This document shows, in pieces, positions 47,665-59,839 of a stretch of DNA of 64,000 nucleotides (positions are counted from its first letter, which is position 1; the number at the start of each line of letters is the position of its first letter). This stretch comes from Klebsormidium nitens (taxonomy: Eukaryota; Streptophyta; Klebsormidiophyceae; Klebsormidiales; Klebsormidiaceae). The notes under the pieces are model-generated. The model did not search any database. It was not told where the DNA came from and worked only from the letters and a program-made list of their open reading frames with translations. The stretch is taken from contig DF237028.1 in the NCBI GenBank assembly GCA_000708835.1, forward strand, positions 2,891 to 66,890. The letters are read 5' to 3'. Position numbers and translations under genes: made by a program.

Positions 47665-48803
47665 ATGGCTGCCCTGCGTGCCCTTGCGAGCGGGGCAGGT
47701 TCCGCTTCATTCGATGAGGCTCGGGTCAAGAGCGTAGAGTTTTTCAGGGTCGTCTGTCGGTCACTGCCAAACTTGGTGGAGCTCTATAACCTGCACGATG
47801 TCACGACAGTTGCGGAGCTAAGAAGCAGGGCTGCACAGTTATTCCGGAGGCACGCTGGCGTCACGAATGCAAAGGTATGAATTGGTATGCAGCAGAATGT
47901 TGATCTTAACCTTGACCTTCACCGTGTGAGCTGATCAGATTGACGGGAGGTGCTGTCTACAATCCATTCCAAGGTTGCGAGAAAAGCAGGAGATGGGCCA
48001 CCACTTGCTGCCCATTGTCAATATGTTTGCTGATTGAGACTACCAAGTGCGAAAATCATTGGTGGAACCCTCATTGCAGTTTTGCAAAACTCAGGCCAGG
48101 GTGAAGAGTGGCTGCTGATATATTGGCTCCTTTTCCCCTAGTCCTAAATGTCTCGTTCATTTGCACCAGCCAAAGGTAGCAAGTAAATATCACAAGTGAC
48201 TGCGTAAGGTTGTGATCATCTGGACTGCTCTCAGTCGCTTCGTGCAGCAGATCTTCCGTTAAGCGCGGCTGAAATTATTCTCTCTTAACAGAAGATGCAA
48301 AGCATGCGCCATGCTATTGTTCTGCAGTGCTTGTGACAGTGCTTACAGTAAGCAAATGAACAGCAACGGGGTTGCTTTTGCAGGTGGTTGACATGCTATT
48401 GTATAAAGGGCAAGAGGAGCTGACCAACTTGGAGACCATGTCAAAGCAACGGCATCACATTCTTTCACGTAAGTTCTCCTCACTGCAATGTTGGGGCATC
48501 AAATATTCCATGGTCCCCCATCTGATGATCAGGAGCAGATGACGCCAGTTGCCGTTGCTGATCTGTAAAGCTTGCACAACATGCACGGCAAGGACAGTAT
48601 TACACCTCAGGTCTTTCATTGAGGGGCATGAGTCTGTTCCAAAGTCGCTTTGCAGTGCAAGTTATTTATTGTGGCATCGTTCTGAATTCACTGCAGAGTA
48701 CATTGTTGGGCCAAATTTGTCCATCCAAGCGAATCAAGTTGGGATCAGAAAGAAGGAAGGGGAGACGGAGTTCCTTCAGAGGTTTTATCTCACCAACTTA
48801 TGA
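47665..48803 (+). CDS. NDUFA6: NADH dehydrogenase complex I subunit NDUFA6 (B14, LYR protein)
   Basis: This is an accessory subunit of mitochondrial complex I. It belongs to the LYR family and docks the acyl carrier protein on the matrix arm. Exons 47665-47874, 48384-48468 and 48697-48803 join in phase to 133 residues, matching plant NDUFA6. The LYR-type helix is VKSVEFFRVVCRSLPNLVEL (a degenerate LYR, as in plants), followed by YNLHDV, GVTNAKVVDMLLYKGQEEL, SKQRHHILSQYIVGP and a C-terminus ending FLQRFYLTNL. No long presequence is seen, as usual for this subunit. The first ATG (47665) gives MAALRALASGAGSASF, similar to plant starts. Confidence 0.95.
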
Positions 48804-50031
48804 GAAACACATCACTATCGTGTCCAACTTTGGCTGCATGTGCTATTTTAGTACATTTGAAGATCATGCATCTCGTCGATGGACCAGTTTTCGAGGATGC
48901 CTAAATCCCGCGCCCTTGGCCTACTTAGGAGTGGCATATTAAATTCTAGAGGGCACAAATCTCAGAGCGAAGCCTTCGTGAAGCAATATCATACTGAGCT
49001 TCCGGCCTGCAAGAATACGTGATGATTGTCCATGGGAAAAGCAACAAGTCATTCTCTCACTTCCAACGGGAGTGCCGTCGAACTTGTGCGATTACAATAG
49101 ATACATCAGAATCACATTCAAGTGCTCCACTGACATCGTCTGCTCGAATTGAAATTGAACAGTACATCTGTCTATATGCATATGATCGGATGGATTTGTG
49201 ACAATCAATTGTGTTAGATCAGAGCGAGCGCCCTTGCCGCATCTGCTCTATGATTACCTGACCAGCGCACATGTTCAAAATCACCTAAGTATATATATTC
49301 GTGTTGTTATTTTTGTTCAGACAACTGGCATTGTTCCTTCGCGTGGCTACACACTTGTCGTGCATGACCATAGAATGCCATGCAGAGCTATCATAACATG
49401 TGCGCTAGCTGGCCATATCTGGCACATGTACGCAGCTCTGCAAAACCTGTACATGCATTCAATTTAGGAACCCATCAATTAAGCGGACAAATTTGCAAGC
49501 CATGGCCGCCACTGTATCATTCATTACCACCTCGTGAAAGATATACAGTACATGACGTATGAGTTATATACTTCTTAACCATACGTGAAGAGACCTACTA
49601 ATGTATGCATCATGCAAGTTGGTCCGCGAATTCCACATGTGATACTAATTCAACATTTTAAAACATATTTTTGTGCCTAGCGTCCAGTTGCACAACGTCT
49701 TTACTCATCTTCAGGTTTTCGTGGGTTCAATCGTCACTCTCTGAGAGTTTCAACGATAGGCAGCAAGGAATCAAGTGCATCTGGGAGGTAGAAACATCCC
49801 AACCAAATGGCCGGCCTCATCCTACAACTACAGGAGTCTGCCCATTGAGTCTGTAATGAGCATAAGAGTAGTCAATGTACGTTATGCACTCGTCTTTGCG
49901 TTAACCCTTTTTGCAAGGCCATACTGGCCGCGTTGTCTCTTGCTGAAACGACTCGTACAAAACTTTTGGCTATTGGTGCTATCCACTCCACCGATCAGAA
50001 TCATCCAAAAAAGAAATAGGTAGACTAAGGT
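48804..50031. other. Convergent intergenic region, no gene seen
   Basis: This AT-rich spacer lies between the 3' ends of NDUFA6 and NRAMP. Open frames up to about 90 codons show no domain or splice support. It should hold the two 3' UTRs. Confidence 0.4.
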
Positions 50032-52006
50032 CTACGCCTGGCTGAACTGATTGGTGCGGAACACTTGCACTAGGAGGTAGCTGTTCAGAAGTACGATGAC
50101 AATTGCCAGTAGAATGGCCAGGAGTTTGACGACAAGGCCGTTGACAAACTTGCCCATCAATTCTTTCGAACTAGTGAAATGAACCAGGGGCACCACCGCG
50201 AAGGAGAGCGCGAGGGACAGCACGACCTGACTCAGCACCAGGAGCTTGCCCGAGGTTCTCTGCCCCCCCACGCCAGCCACTATGCCCGCGGGTATGATGG
50301 CGACCAGGCGCGTGAGCAGGCGGCGCAGCCACGGCTTCATGCGGATGTTGACGAAGCCCTCCATGACGATCTGCCCCGCGAGCGTGCCCGTGATGGTGGC
50401 GTTCTGGCCGCTGCACAGCAGAGCCACCCCGAACAACACCCGCGCAGCATTCTGTCCGACTGCCGGGGCCAGTAGCGAGTACGCGCTGTGGATGTCGACA
50501 TCCGGGTAAGGGTTCACCGTGTAGAAGAAGGCTGCGGCCGCCAGGATCAGGATAGCAGCGTTAACGAAGAACGCCAGGCACAGGGAGATGGTGGAGTCGA
50601 GCGTGCCGTAGAGGACAGCCATGCGCTTGCCCTGTGTTGTGCGGGGGAAGTTGCGGGTCTGGATGATGCTAGAGTGGAGGTAGAGGTTGTGGGGCATGAC
50701 CGTGGCACCCAGGATCCCCAGGCCAATGTACAGCTGGTCCGGGTTGGTGATGATGGACGAGTGGGGGTACAGCCCCGTCGCCACCTTGGCCCAGTCGGGG
50801 CCAACCGCAGCGAGCTCATACGCGAAGCAGCCCGCTATGGTGGCCACCAGCAGGAAGATGAGCAGCTCAAAGAGGCGGAAGTTGTGCAGGCCCACGAAAA
50901 GGATGAAGAGCACGTCCACGGACGTGATGAGGACGCCCGCCCACAGCGGAATGCCAAACAGCAGGTTCAGAGCGATGGCGGACCCAATGACCTCGGCCAG
51001 GTCGGTGGCAGCAATGGCCACCTCTGCGATGACCCACAAACCGTAGTTCACCCAGCGGGGGTATGCTTCTCTGCAAGGAGAAGACACCGCTTGTGGTTAG
51101 CAGACAATTCAGAATGAGGACGAAGCAGTGAGACAGAGGAGGACAAGCAGAAAGCAAAAGAGGAGGGGCTTGCTTTTGCACCCAAGCTATCATTTCCGAC
51201 GCACGACAAAAGAATGTCCACCTCAACATTGTCCCCGTTTGGTGAAGAGTGCATACCACGTTTTGCTGCCACAATAGCGAGCATGTCACCATCAGGAAAC
51301 CAGACCACTAGCTACAGACCAGGGAATGCATTGACCTTGAAGCAGCAAACAGCAGCCAAGTTCTGCAGCAGCCTCACCTACAAGCTTGCGCCAGGTCGCG
51401 CTCAGTCACCGCCCCTAGCTTGAGCGCCAAATGTTGAAGGAACATCGAAAAGATACTTGAGAGTAGGATCACAAAAAGAAGCGTGTATCCAAACTGCGCT
51501 CCACCACTTAAGTCGGTGGCCCAGTTGCCTGCAGGCGCAGAGCAGAGTGCTTGAGAAGCAAGTTTGTGAAGCGCAGGGGTTGCTGGAAACTTCCACATTG
51601 CTGACCAGCGGCATGAAACCAACTTGAGCAGAAACCTGGCTGATAACTTGACAAATGCACATCTCGATTGCAATGTGACCTCGCGCAGTGGCTCTGAATG
51701 CTGGCGCGTACCTGGGTCCATGTAGCCCACACTGATGACGAACCCCAGGCCTGCAAATGCTTTCAACTTTGCGTGCCAGCTCCCTGTAAGTGGTGGCACC
51801 CTCACTGAAGAGTTTACTTCCTCAAGGGAGGGCGCCCCTTTTACTGTCCGCCAACCATAATGTTCTGTCCGAGCTAACTGCCCTGTTTCTATGAAAACGG
51901 CCTCGTGTGTGGGCTTCTGCTCTTCTGCTGACTGTGGAGGACCCACTGGCGCAAATGCCGCCTCCGCGACAGACGGGCGAGGCGGGGGGGTGACTTCTGG
52001 CGTCAT
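50032..52006 (-). CDS. NRAMP-family divalent metal transporter
   Basis: NRAMP proteins import Mn2+, Fe2+ and related ions with protons. Exons 52006-51712, 51528-51378 and 51070-50032 join in phase to 494 residues with about 11-12 hydrophobic segments. The first-helix metal-binding motif DPGNW (residues 97-101) is intact and is split by the first intron. The helix 6 motif is ATVMPHNLYLHSSIIQTR (Met about 274). IAATDLAEVIGSAIALN and ALLCSGQNATITGTLAGQIV are the family signatures. The last exon is unusually long (1039 bp) for this window. The soluble N-terminus (about 80 residues) is Pro/Glu-rich. ATG 52006 is chosen because an acceptor-like cctgcag lies just upstream, suggesting an intron in the 5' leader; an ATG at 52105 is a weaker alternative. 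The membrane location (vacuole, plasma or plastid) cannot be read from the sequence. Confidence 0.95.
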
Positions 52007-54520
52007 GCTAAACTGCAGGAAGAGAATACAATAATGTAGATGCAACCCAAACAATGAGTACGTTCCCTGCAGCGCCGGGCCCCTTTTCAAGCTGGTTGAC
52101 ACCACATTCAGTATGACACCAGCTCAGAGAGTGCAGAACTCACATTTGACGCAGATTATCTTACATCTTGCAAGAAGGTCTGCATACCGCTTGCACGAAG
52201 GAGGATGGTCAGCACAATTCCTTCAAGGGTTTTCAAGACATCGTGCAGAACAAGATCCAGGATAAACACTCCAGACCATCCATCTACCTACAGATACAAC
52301 GAAGGATGAACCTGCTGCAAATAGAAATCATAGATGTGATCGAGAGGAGAACTTACGTTTATTGCGTAAGCAACACCCTGATCTGCTGGTGGAAAGTGGT
52401 TGAAGGAGCTTGCAACCGCCGCCCTTGCACGCCTCCAACTGACAGCCCTTCAAGCAGCAAGCACCAAAGAAGGAGCTGAGAATCTTTTAAGAGACCTGGA
52501 GAATACAGCTATTACTTAGCGGCAGGGGCGACTCAACCGCACAATACAAAACATCGCCTGGCAAGGCGCCTTCTCATGGATTTCGAGCTCTCCTCAAGCA
52601 AGATACCGTAGCCGTGTGTGCACAGACGGTACGTCGTCGGCCATTGATGACTCGTCAACCAAGTTGGTCATCTGGTGCGCGTTCGGGACCCGGGTCGAGT
52701 CTCGACCAATGCTTTCGTCATCGTAGTTTACCGGGTGACGTTGACATAAAGCATCTTCAAACCCATGGTCGGCTGACAAAGCAAACCGGTCAGTTCTTTG
52801 GCCTCTTCGACCCAGAAGGGCCGCCCGGATAGTTCATTTGCAGGCCCGGTTGATGTATCCCCCGTATATACTGGTACCTCAGACAGACGTCACCGTGTGA
52901 TGGCGTCACTACCGGATGGTAGGTACCCAACTCTCAACATCGTCGGCGAGTCATCGGGGAAACGTGATTGGCTCCGGGAGTCCCGTTCAACTTCACACAT
53001 GAGCATTGGGCGTGACTCTGTACTACCGTACCGCCAAGGGAATTCGCCACCTTTTAAGTTTTGGTGCGAAAAGTTATTTTCGTTCGTTTTGAGGTTTCAC
53101 CCGACGCGTTGAGAATTTATTTTACATTCCGCACAAAGGATTTTTTTTGCTTTTTCTGCCTTACAAAACAGGACTTTTCGCCATTTTAAGGTAATTCTCT
53201 AGTTTCGCCTTTTCGCAGTTAGGGTAACATTTACTTTCTAACTTTTCGCACCGACCCCAAAATATTTATTTTCAGGCGATTTCCCTTGGCGGTACGGTAC
53301 CTACCTACCTAGCTTTGGATTATGAAAGATTCTCGCAAAGGCTTCTCAATTTCAGAGCCGTCGATACCTAAATGACAATGCTGCATTTGAAAGTACCACG
53401 TCAGCTACTTAATGGGGGCGCTCGTGCCCGTACCCAGCCAGGATCTTTGGTATCAGAATTCGAACGTCAACTCAAAGCGTTCAGGCTTTCAAGTTTCAAC
53501 CCTAATGATGCATGATTTGCCTGGCGCTTGCAGCGGAAAGCATGTAGCTGTATGCCATTGACGAAGAGAAGATTATATGCAGGTCGCAATAAATAGAGCA
53601 TGCAATGATGCAATTCCGTTACAAAAGTTCCTAAGGCGTCATGCATAGGAATTTTCGTAGATAAATTTTGAGTGGCATGCATATGTAATGAACAAGCTGA
53701 GCGGAGGTTCCTAGTACCTCGGTAAACAAGCCTTGCAAAAGCAACCTGAAGTTTAAACGGTCTCTTGAAAACGATCAAAATCCTTTGAAATCAAGAGCAG
53801 AACGTAAAGCGGATTATTGCATTGAAGTCCAACGTTTGGACAACAATGGGTCGCAACCTGGCATGTGCATTGCATCGAAAACATCACCGCTACAATTAAG
53901 TGCTTGCTTACCCGCTGTAAAAGAAAACGACACCTTATGAATGGCTATGACAAGTCAGCAAACGCTGATCCTTTTGAAAAGGCAAGGCGAGTGACTCAAG
54001 CCAAACGTTCTTCCCATGGGCCCAACCTTGGCAGCATAATATGAATGTTCAAGACCTCCCCAACCGCTCCCAGTAGATGCGAGAATCAAGCGCCAGCAGT
54101 GGCTATCAAAACCGCTTTTTCTCGTAGGATACCAGACCGTGTACCCCGCCCTCAACTTGCGCAGCCCCCGTCCGCGTCTGTACCCAAAAATGGGCAACCA
54201 ATCAAGCTGTGCAACAACTTTGTTATGCATGGACCGACGCCTCTCTGAAATACTCCTAGAGCAAGCCGTGCAGCACTTTGCTGCAAATCAATCACGACTC
54301 CCCTCGTGCCACACAAATGATAGGCAAAAAAAAACAGCATCAGTCAAGACGAAGCAGTCTACTGGTCCAGTATGCCAAAGCTTCCACAGTTGCTCCCTTC
54401 TCGTGTACAGATCAGCGGCTGAATTCAACAGTGCTGACTGCAGATTTCTGTTGAGAAACAAAAGTTTGCAGGGGACGGCTTCACTCAGCGCCTGCTGGGC
54501 ATTACTTGCTGAGGTCTAGC
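52007..54520. other. Intergenic region with a MITE
   Basis: This contains the NRAMP promoter (minus strand, right of 52006), the miniature inverted-repeat element at 53026-53297 and probably the IMPDH 3' UTR near 54520. No gene is supported. A short C-terminal exon of IMPDH might be hidden between 54000 and 54560 but was not found. Confidence 0.4.
53026..53297. mobile_element. MITE with inverted terminal repeats and TA duplication
   Basis: The termini are CCGTACCGCCAAGGGAA on the left and its exact reverse complement on the right. Similarity continues inwards: (a/t)tcgcc directly after, then ttttgg and ggtgcgaaaagtta in both arms, giving imperfect arms of about 60-70 bp. The dinucleotide TA flanks both ends, as expected for a Tc1/mariner (Stowaway-like) insertion. 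The 272-bp body is AT-rich with long T runs and has no coding capacity, so it would depend on a transposase elsewhere. Confidence 0.72.
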
Positions 54521-57500
54521 TCAGAAGAGACGGCTCGCTTCATGCAACTTTGGCGGCATCGCACTCACCTCGCCCCTAATCTCTCCGTTTCGCAGCATGG
54601 CCCACACGCCGGGAAGATCGCTCGCCCCGAGGTCCTGCACCGTGGACAATGTCAATCAGTCCCGCTGATGTCGTCGAGACTCTAGCGTCCCACAATTTAG
54701 TACAGTCCACCGAGTTGCACGTCGTATGAACAGAAAATACAACTGCTAAGCAACGCCGCGACAAGAATCTGCCGTTCACATAAGTAGACAGCCAGATCTG
54801 ACGCTAGCCAATTTGGCCGCTCGTGCCTACGTTGATAATATTCTCAGCCACGCAATGTACAGTCGAGCAACATGTCCGTGACCATCTTCCGTGAAACCGA
54901 TCAAGGCCAGGACTCCATAGCCCGATGACATGAGGAGGGCGGGGTTCTGTCCGGCCAGTGCGGGCCTGCGCGGCGGCCTCACCTGGAAGCCTTGCTTGAC
55001 GGCGTGCATGGTGTAGGGCACCAGGCGCCGCACGGACCCCTTGTCCGCCACATACCCCGCCACGCCCTGCGCAATCTGGACGAGACACGTGGCGCCACTC
55101 AGCGCCCATTCAAAGCAGAAAGTTGCTCGAGCGCCGTTGCAAAAGAGAGCAGTCGAGAGACACTGAGGCCCCTCGGCAGAAGTATTTTGGATGTTGCACC
55201 GTCTTTTGCAGAGCTGGGCGGGTGTCAAGGGGGTACCCTGCAGGCTCTGGCAAACGTGCCTACTGAAACAACTCGACAATGAGGCAGGCACCTGATACTG
55301 TCTTTAAAAAGCAGGTCCCGACTCAGGCGGCACGTGACAGGCAAGCCTACTTTGAGGGATCCATTCGAAGGCGTAGAAGGTAACATCGACCAGACTGCAC
55401 AGTCCCTGCGCGCACCGGAGAAGATTCTCGGGGTGTCCCTGGGCCCTCACCTTGAGCTTGGACTGGTCCCCTAGGTAGCGCGTGTCGCTGCCCTTGGCCT
55501 GCGCTTCCAAAGAGCCCATCCCCCGGTACTTCTTCAACCGCTGCCCGTCCTGGTGCGATGACGGAGTACGACAGGTGACGTCAGCTCGCGAATGGCAGGC
55601 GTTGCCTCCAAACTCTCAACATTTTTATTGGACAGAAAAAGCGCTTCCATACCAGCAGAACGCGCACCAGGGTGCTGAAAGGCTTGTGCCAAGGACAAGA
55701 GAATCCGCAGATCCGCAAGGTAACAGTTGTCAGGACTGACTGCATGCCGAGACCAAAGTACGGGCGGCTTACCTGGAAGAAATAGTCTCCGGGCGCCTCC
55801 TCAGTACCCGCTAAGAAACTACCTACCATCACGGAGGACGCACCTAGGGTGAGAGCCTGCACCGCAACACAGAGAACCCTTATTTGTGAAAAGTTCGTTA
55901 CGCACATTTCTGAGTCATCTGCTTCGGAGCGAAAGGAAAGAACCCGTATCTTGATCGAACCGAGCAAACAAGAATATTGCTGGTTAACAAGCACCATTAT
56001 AAGATGAATTTGCAGTTGCGCTCTTTTGACGGTGTAGCACAGGGTGTTCTCAGCGGGACATTGTCGCATCAGATGCACAGTGCCTTCTCGCATCGCCCGC
56101 TGTCAGTCATCGGCAACGCTTTCAAGCCAGAAAGGGACATGCCTTTACAACGTGAACAGCACGACTCGGCTTCCGAAAGAGAAGGGCCTACTTCGAAAAC
56201 TGGCTTGGCGAGCGAATAGACGAGGGGAGAAAGATACAGGACCCTAGAGCGCTGGTTTGTGGTTGCCGTCAGGATTTCAGTTCCCCTCTTTTTCGAAGAA
56301 TGGAGTCCTTACCATACATTCGCGGTCCTCAATGACCCCCGAGAATGAAACAGCCGGAGGAAGGCAGCGGGAGGTCCCGCGTGCGCACTCACCTTGACTA
56401 TGTGGCCCGAGTTGGAGATGCCGCCGTCCGCGATGATGGGCACGTCGAAAGTGGACGCCAGCTTGGCCGTCTGGTACACCGCCGTCGCCTGCAACCACCC
56501 ATGGCCCAGCTCACCGATTGCCTCCACCCAAGCGCGACGTAAACAGGGCGACACAGAACAGCACACGACGTCTTCTCAACGAAGAGGGCGGCAGCACGGC
56601 GGCGGATATCGACTGCCTGCTGATCAGCCCCGTCCGAGTATGGAGACTCCGAGAGATTGGCGATTGGCCCAGAACTTAATACGGACAAGCTGTAGTCGTC
56701 CGCACTGGGGCGGTGGTGCCTAAGGAACGTCCACTCTGCATGAATCTACGACCGTGAAGCTAGACGAGTCCGCCAAAAGGATAAGATGTGATCAGGCTGT
56801 GCGTACCTGGCCCCGCCCGACGGCGCAAACCTCCTGGGTGGTGCAGATGGAGCCCGACCCTGCGTAGGATGGGTGAACACCAGCAATTAGCGGAGGGAAG
56901 TATCCTCAGAGGCCTCACAATCTGAACCGCCTGAGGACCAACTCAGACCCGCAGGTTCCAAGGAAAGGAGGCGCAGCAATCGGGAGTCGCCGCTGGCTAC
57001 GCAAAAACAAAGTAACAGAACATGTCGAGGCATGACGGAACTGGAAAATTGACGGGAAACACGTCGGTTAACGCGCGGCGACGGGCTGGCGCTCACCCAT
57101 GCCCACCCGTAGCCCGTCCGCCCCCGCTTCGATCAGATGCCGCGCCTGGCGGCTCGTCACCACATTCCTGGCAGATGGCAAGCAACAATCAGCAAAAGTG
57201 AGCAAAAGAGGCGGCGACCTGAGCAATCGGCAGGTCGAGATGGCAGCCCAACAGCAAGAGCGAAGCACGACAGCAAACAGGAACCTGCAACAGGAGCCAC
57301 GTGACGAAACGAAAACGAAGAGATTCGCTTACCCCGCAATGACATCTAGCTCGGGGTACGCCTTCTTCACGAAGCTGAGCATGTTAAGCGCGTACGTGGA
57401 GTCCCCCTGCGACGAGTCCAGCACCACCACGTTGACGCCCGCCTGCACCAGGTGCTCCAAACGCGCCTTGTCGCCATCGCGTGTCCCTGCAGGCAGCAAG

Positions 57501-59839
57501 GCAGCTCTCGGTTTTTGGTCCCGGCACGGGGCTTTGCAAGTACCTAACACCACTGAGATGTTCATGATGACGACGTGATTGTTTACCAGCTAACATACCC
57601 GCTTCCGGGAAACGCATGAGAACTCCGACATGGTGCCCAAGCACAGAGACCCTCGAAGCTCGTGACCCCTTCTAGTCGCTCTCTGTGATCGAAAGATTGC
57701 CATCTTTCGAACTCGACGAGGTTGCTTTTCGAAACTTCTCACCGAGAGAGGGCCTGCCGGGCTTCCGGCCATCTGGTGGGGGTGATGGGCGGTGTGAGGA
57801 GGCAAGACGGAATTGGATACAAAGATGACGTGAGACGGTGCACTTTTCGGAAGATGAAGTCAAAGAAACCTTGTCAGATTCGGCTACGATGCTCACCGAC
57901 AGCCGCCCCCACTGCCAACTTTCCATCCTTCCCCAGCGTCGGCTCTGCAGACACCGGGTACGCCAGCGACCGCTTCACGTCCGTTCGACAAATGAGCCCC
58001 ACCAACTCTGCAAGAACGGACTCGAAACTCGATCGACGTCGCCGGCCCATTAGTCCTGGGCCTTTACGAATTCTGAGTTTGTAGTATAAAATGTGTGACC
58101 GCTCGATGATACACCACAGGAATGCAATCACCGGTCTACCAGAGTAGGCCCGGCTTGTCGTTTCTTTGGCCGCCACCAGTCGAAGCTCACCTCCTTGCTC
58201 ATTTACAATGGGCAACAAACTTTTCTTGCTCGACTTGAGCACCGCCTCTGCCTCTTGCCGGCTGGATGTGCTGGAGGCCGTCACCACCTCCGTGGTCATC
58301 ACCTGGCAACACACAAACGCTTTTGATCATCACCAAGATATGTTACAATCATCGGCAGCGAGGAGGACCGTTTGTGACTGAAATCAGTAGAAGAGATAAT
58401 CCTTGCTTGGCGGATGGTTCACACCGAGAAGGCTGCGTGCATTCGAAGGCCGCCTCCAGTACGCAGCATCCCTTGAGAAAGCAGCAGCTTTAATCTGACC
58501 AATATATTCCGCACGGGTTGGACTACTCTAGGCCTCCATAACAGGCGAGCATATGTTCCGCCCTGCGGACCTCAAGTTTATATATAGTACAAGCCTTAAC
58601 TTGAGAAACTAACAGACAAAAAGGCCGTGGAAAGGTGGGCAGGCAATACATGGCCGCTGTCAACCATATCCTGACTGCTCACGAACCCCCTTTCCTACAT
58701 GGCAGCACATACTCCGCTTACGCTTGCTCGCAACATCAGTATACCAAGTGTATGTAAAGCAATGGTCTGATTGCTGGAGTCATTTCACAGATGAACAGTG
58801 CCCCAGCCCAATCACTCACGGGGGGCTTTAGAAAGACCTGGGTGTGCCCCTTACCTCTGCCAGCTCCGTTGTCCTGTCTGCCACAAAGTCCGTGTCCCGG
58901 TTGGTCACCACTCCGAGCAGCCGGCTACCGAGCTGGCCGTCCTCCGTAACAAGAACACTAGAGAACCCTTTGGAGCTTTTCAGGCTGTCAATATCGGCCA
59001 CTGTTGACTTTGGAGACAGCACAGCCGGGTCGGCGACATAACCCAGCCGCATCTGCTTGGCTTTTCTGATGTGGGCCGCCTGCCGGAGGACAAAAGGTCA
59101 ACTCAATCCCCATCACATGGGTTAGCTGTGAGAAGCTTCAGACCTAAGAAGTGACACTCTGCGGCGCACTAAAGCGCTTGTCCACAGATGGAAGGGAACT
59201 TCCATTCTGGATTCGGAAAGGGTTCTCTTGACCATTGGTTGGAGAAACTATGAAAGGTGATGGGCTTCCAACAACCTTCATCGTCGTCGGCACCGGTCTT
59301 TAGTCCATCTGACAAGAAAGAAAACATCGGTTCAAAACAGAGCTAAGATCTGACGGGCTCTTCCACTACGGACTTAGTTTCACGCCGTCTGCACCCCACT
59401 GACTAACTAAGTCAAAACACTGACGTCATCTCCTCCCACCCGTGACCGTTTGGCGGAAGGAAAGTGACCGTAAGAGCGAGTTGGCCGCCTTGAACACGCT
59501 TACCTGCTCGGTGGAAGTATTGTTGTAATGCACAAAGCCGATTGCCCCCACCATTGCCATCGTGCCCGCCATGTTGGCTTCCGTCACCGTGTCCATCGGG
59601 CTGGACGCCACAGGCACCCTCACACTAATGTTTTTTGAAACTCGCCCCGTCAGATCAACTTCGTCCGTCGAAAAGTCGATGAAACCTGGGTGCAGAATCA
59701 CGTCATCATACGTGAATGAGACCCCCTGCGAGAACAGCCTTGCTGCGGGGTACCCATCAAGTTCGTCATCATTTGGAGCGTCCCCTTGGACCCGTTCATA
59801 GACGCGCCCGTTCATTCCCATGCTTTTGTCTGAGGCCAT
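54521..59839 (-). CDS. IMPDH: Inosine-5'-monophosphate dehydrogenase
   Basis: The enzyme oxidises IMP to XMP with NAD+, the committed step of guanine nucleotide synthesis, in the cytosol as a tetramer. Twelve exons: 59839-59504, 59079-58855, 58302-58191, 58007-57897, 57486-57333, 57167-57097, 56859-56807, 56488-56393, 55856-55773, 55549-55451, 55075-54983, 54634-54521, in phase, 515 residues. Motifs: [24 protein letters not shown], two CBS domains (about 118-255), [10 protein letters not shown], the catalytic loop [11 protein letters not shown] with Cys about 342, [43 protein letters not shown] and TRYLGD (Arg-Tyr flap). The last exon has a strong donor (gag/gtgagt at 54569), but no following exon with the usual EGGVH tail was found. 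Reading through gives a shorter tail ending HEASRLF and a stop at 54521. The 3' end is therefore provisional. Confidence 0.93.
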
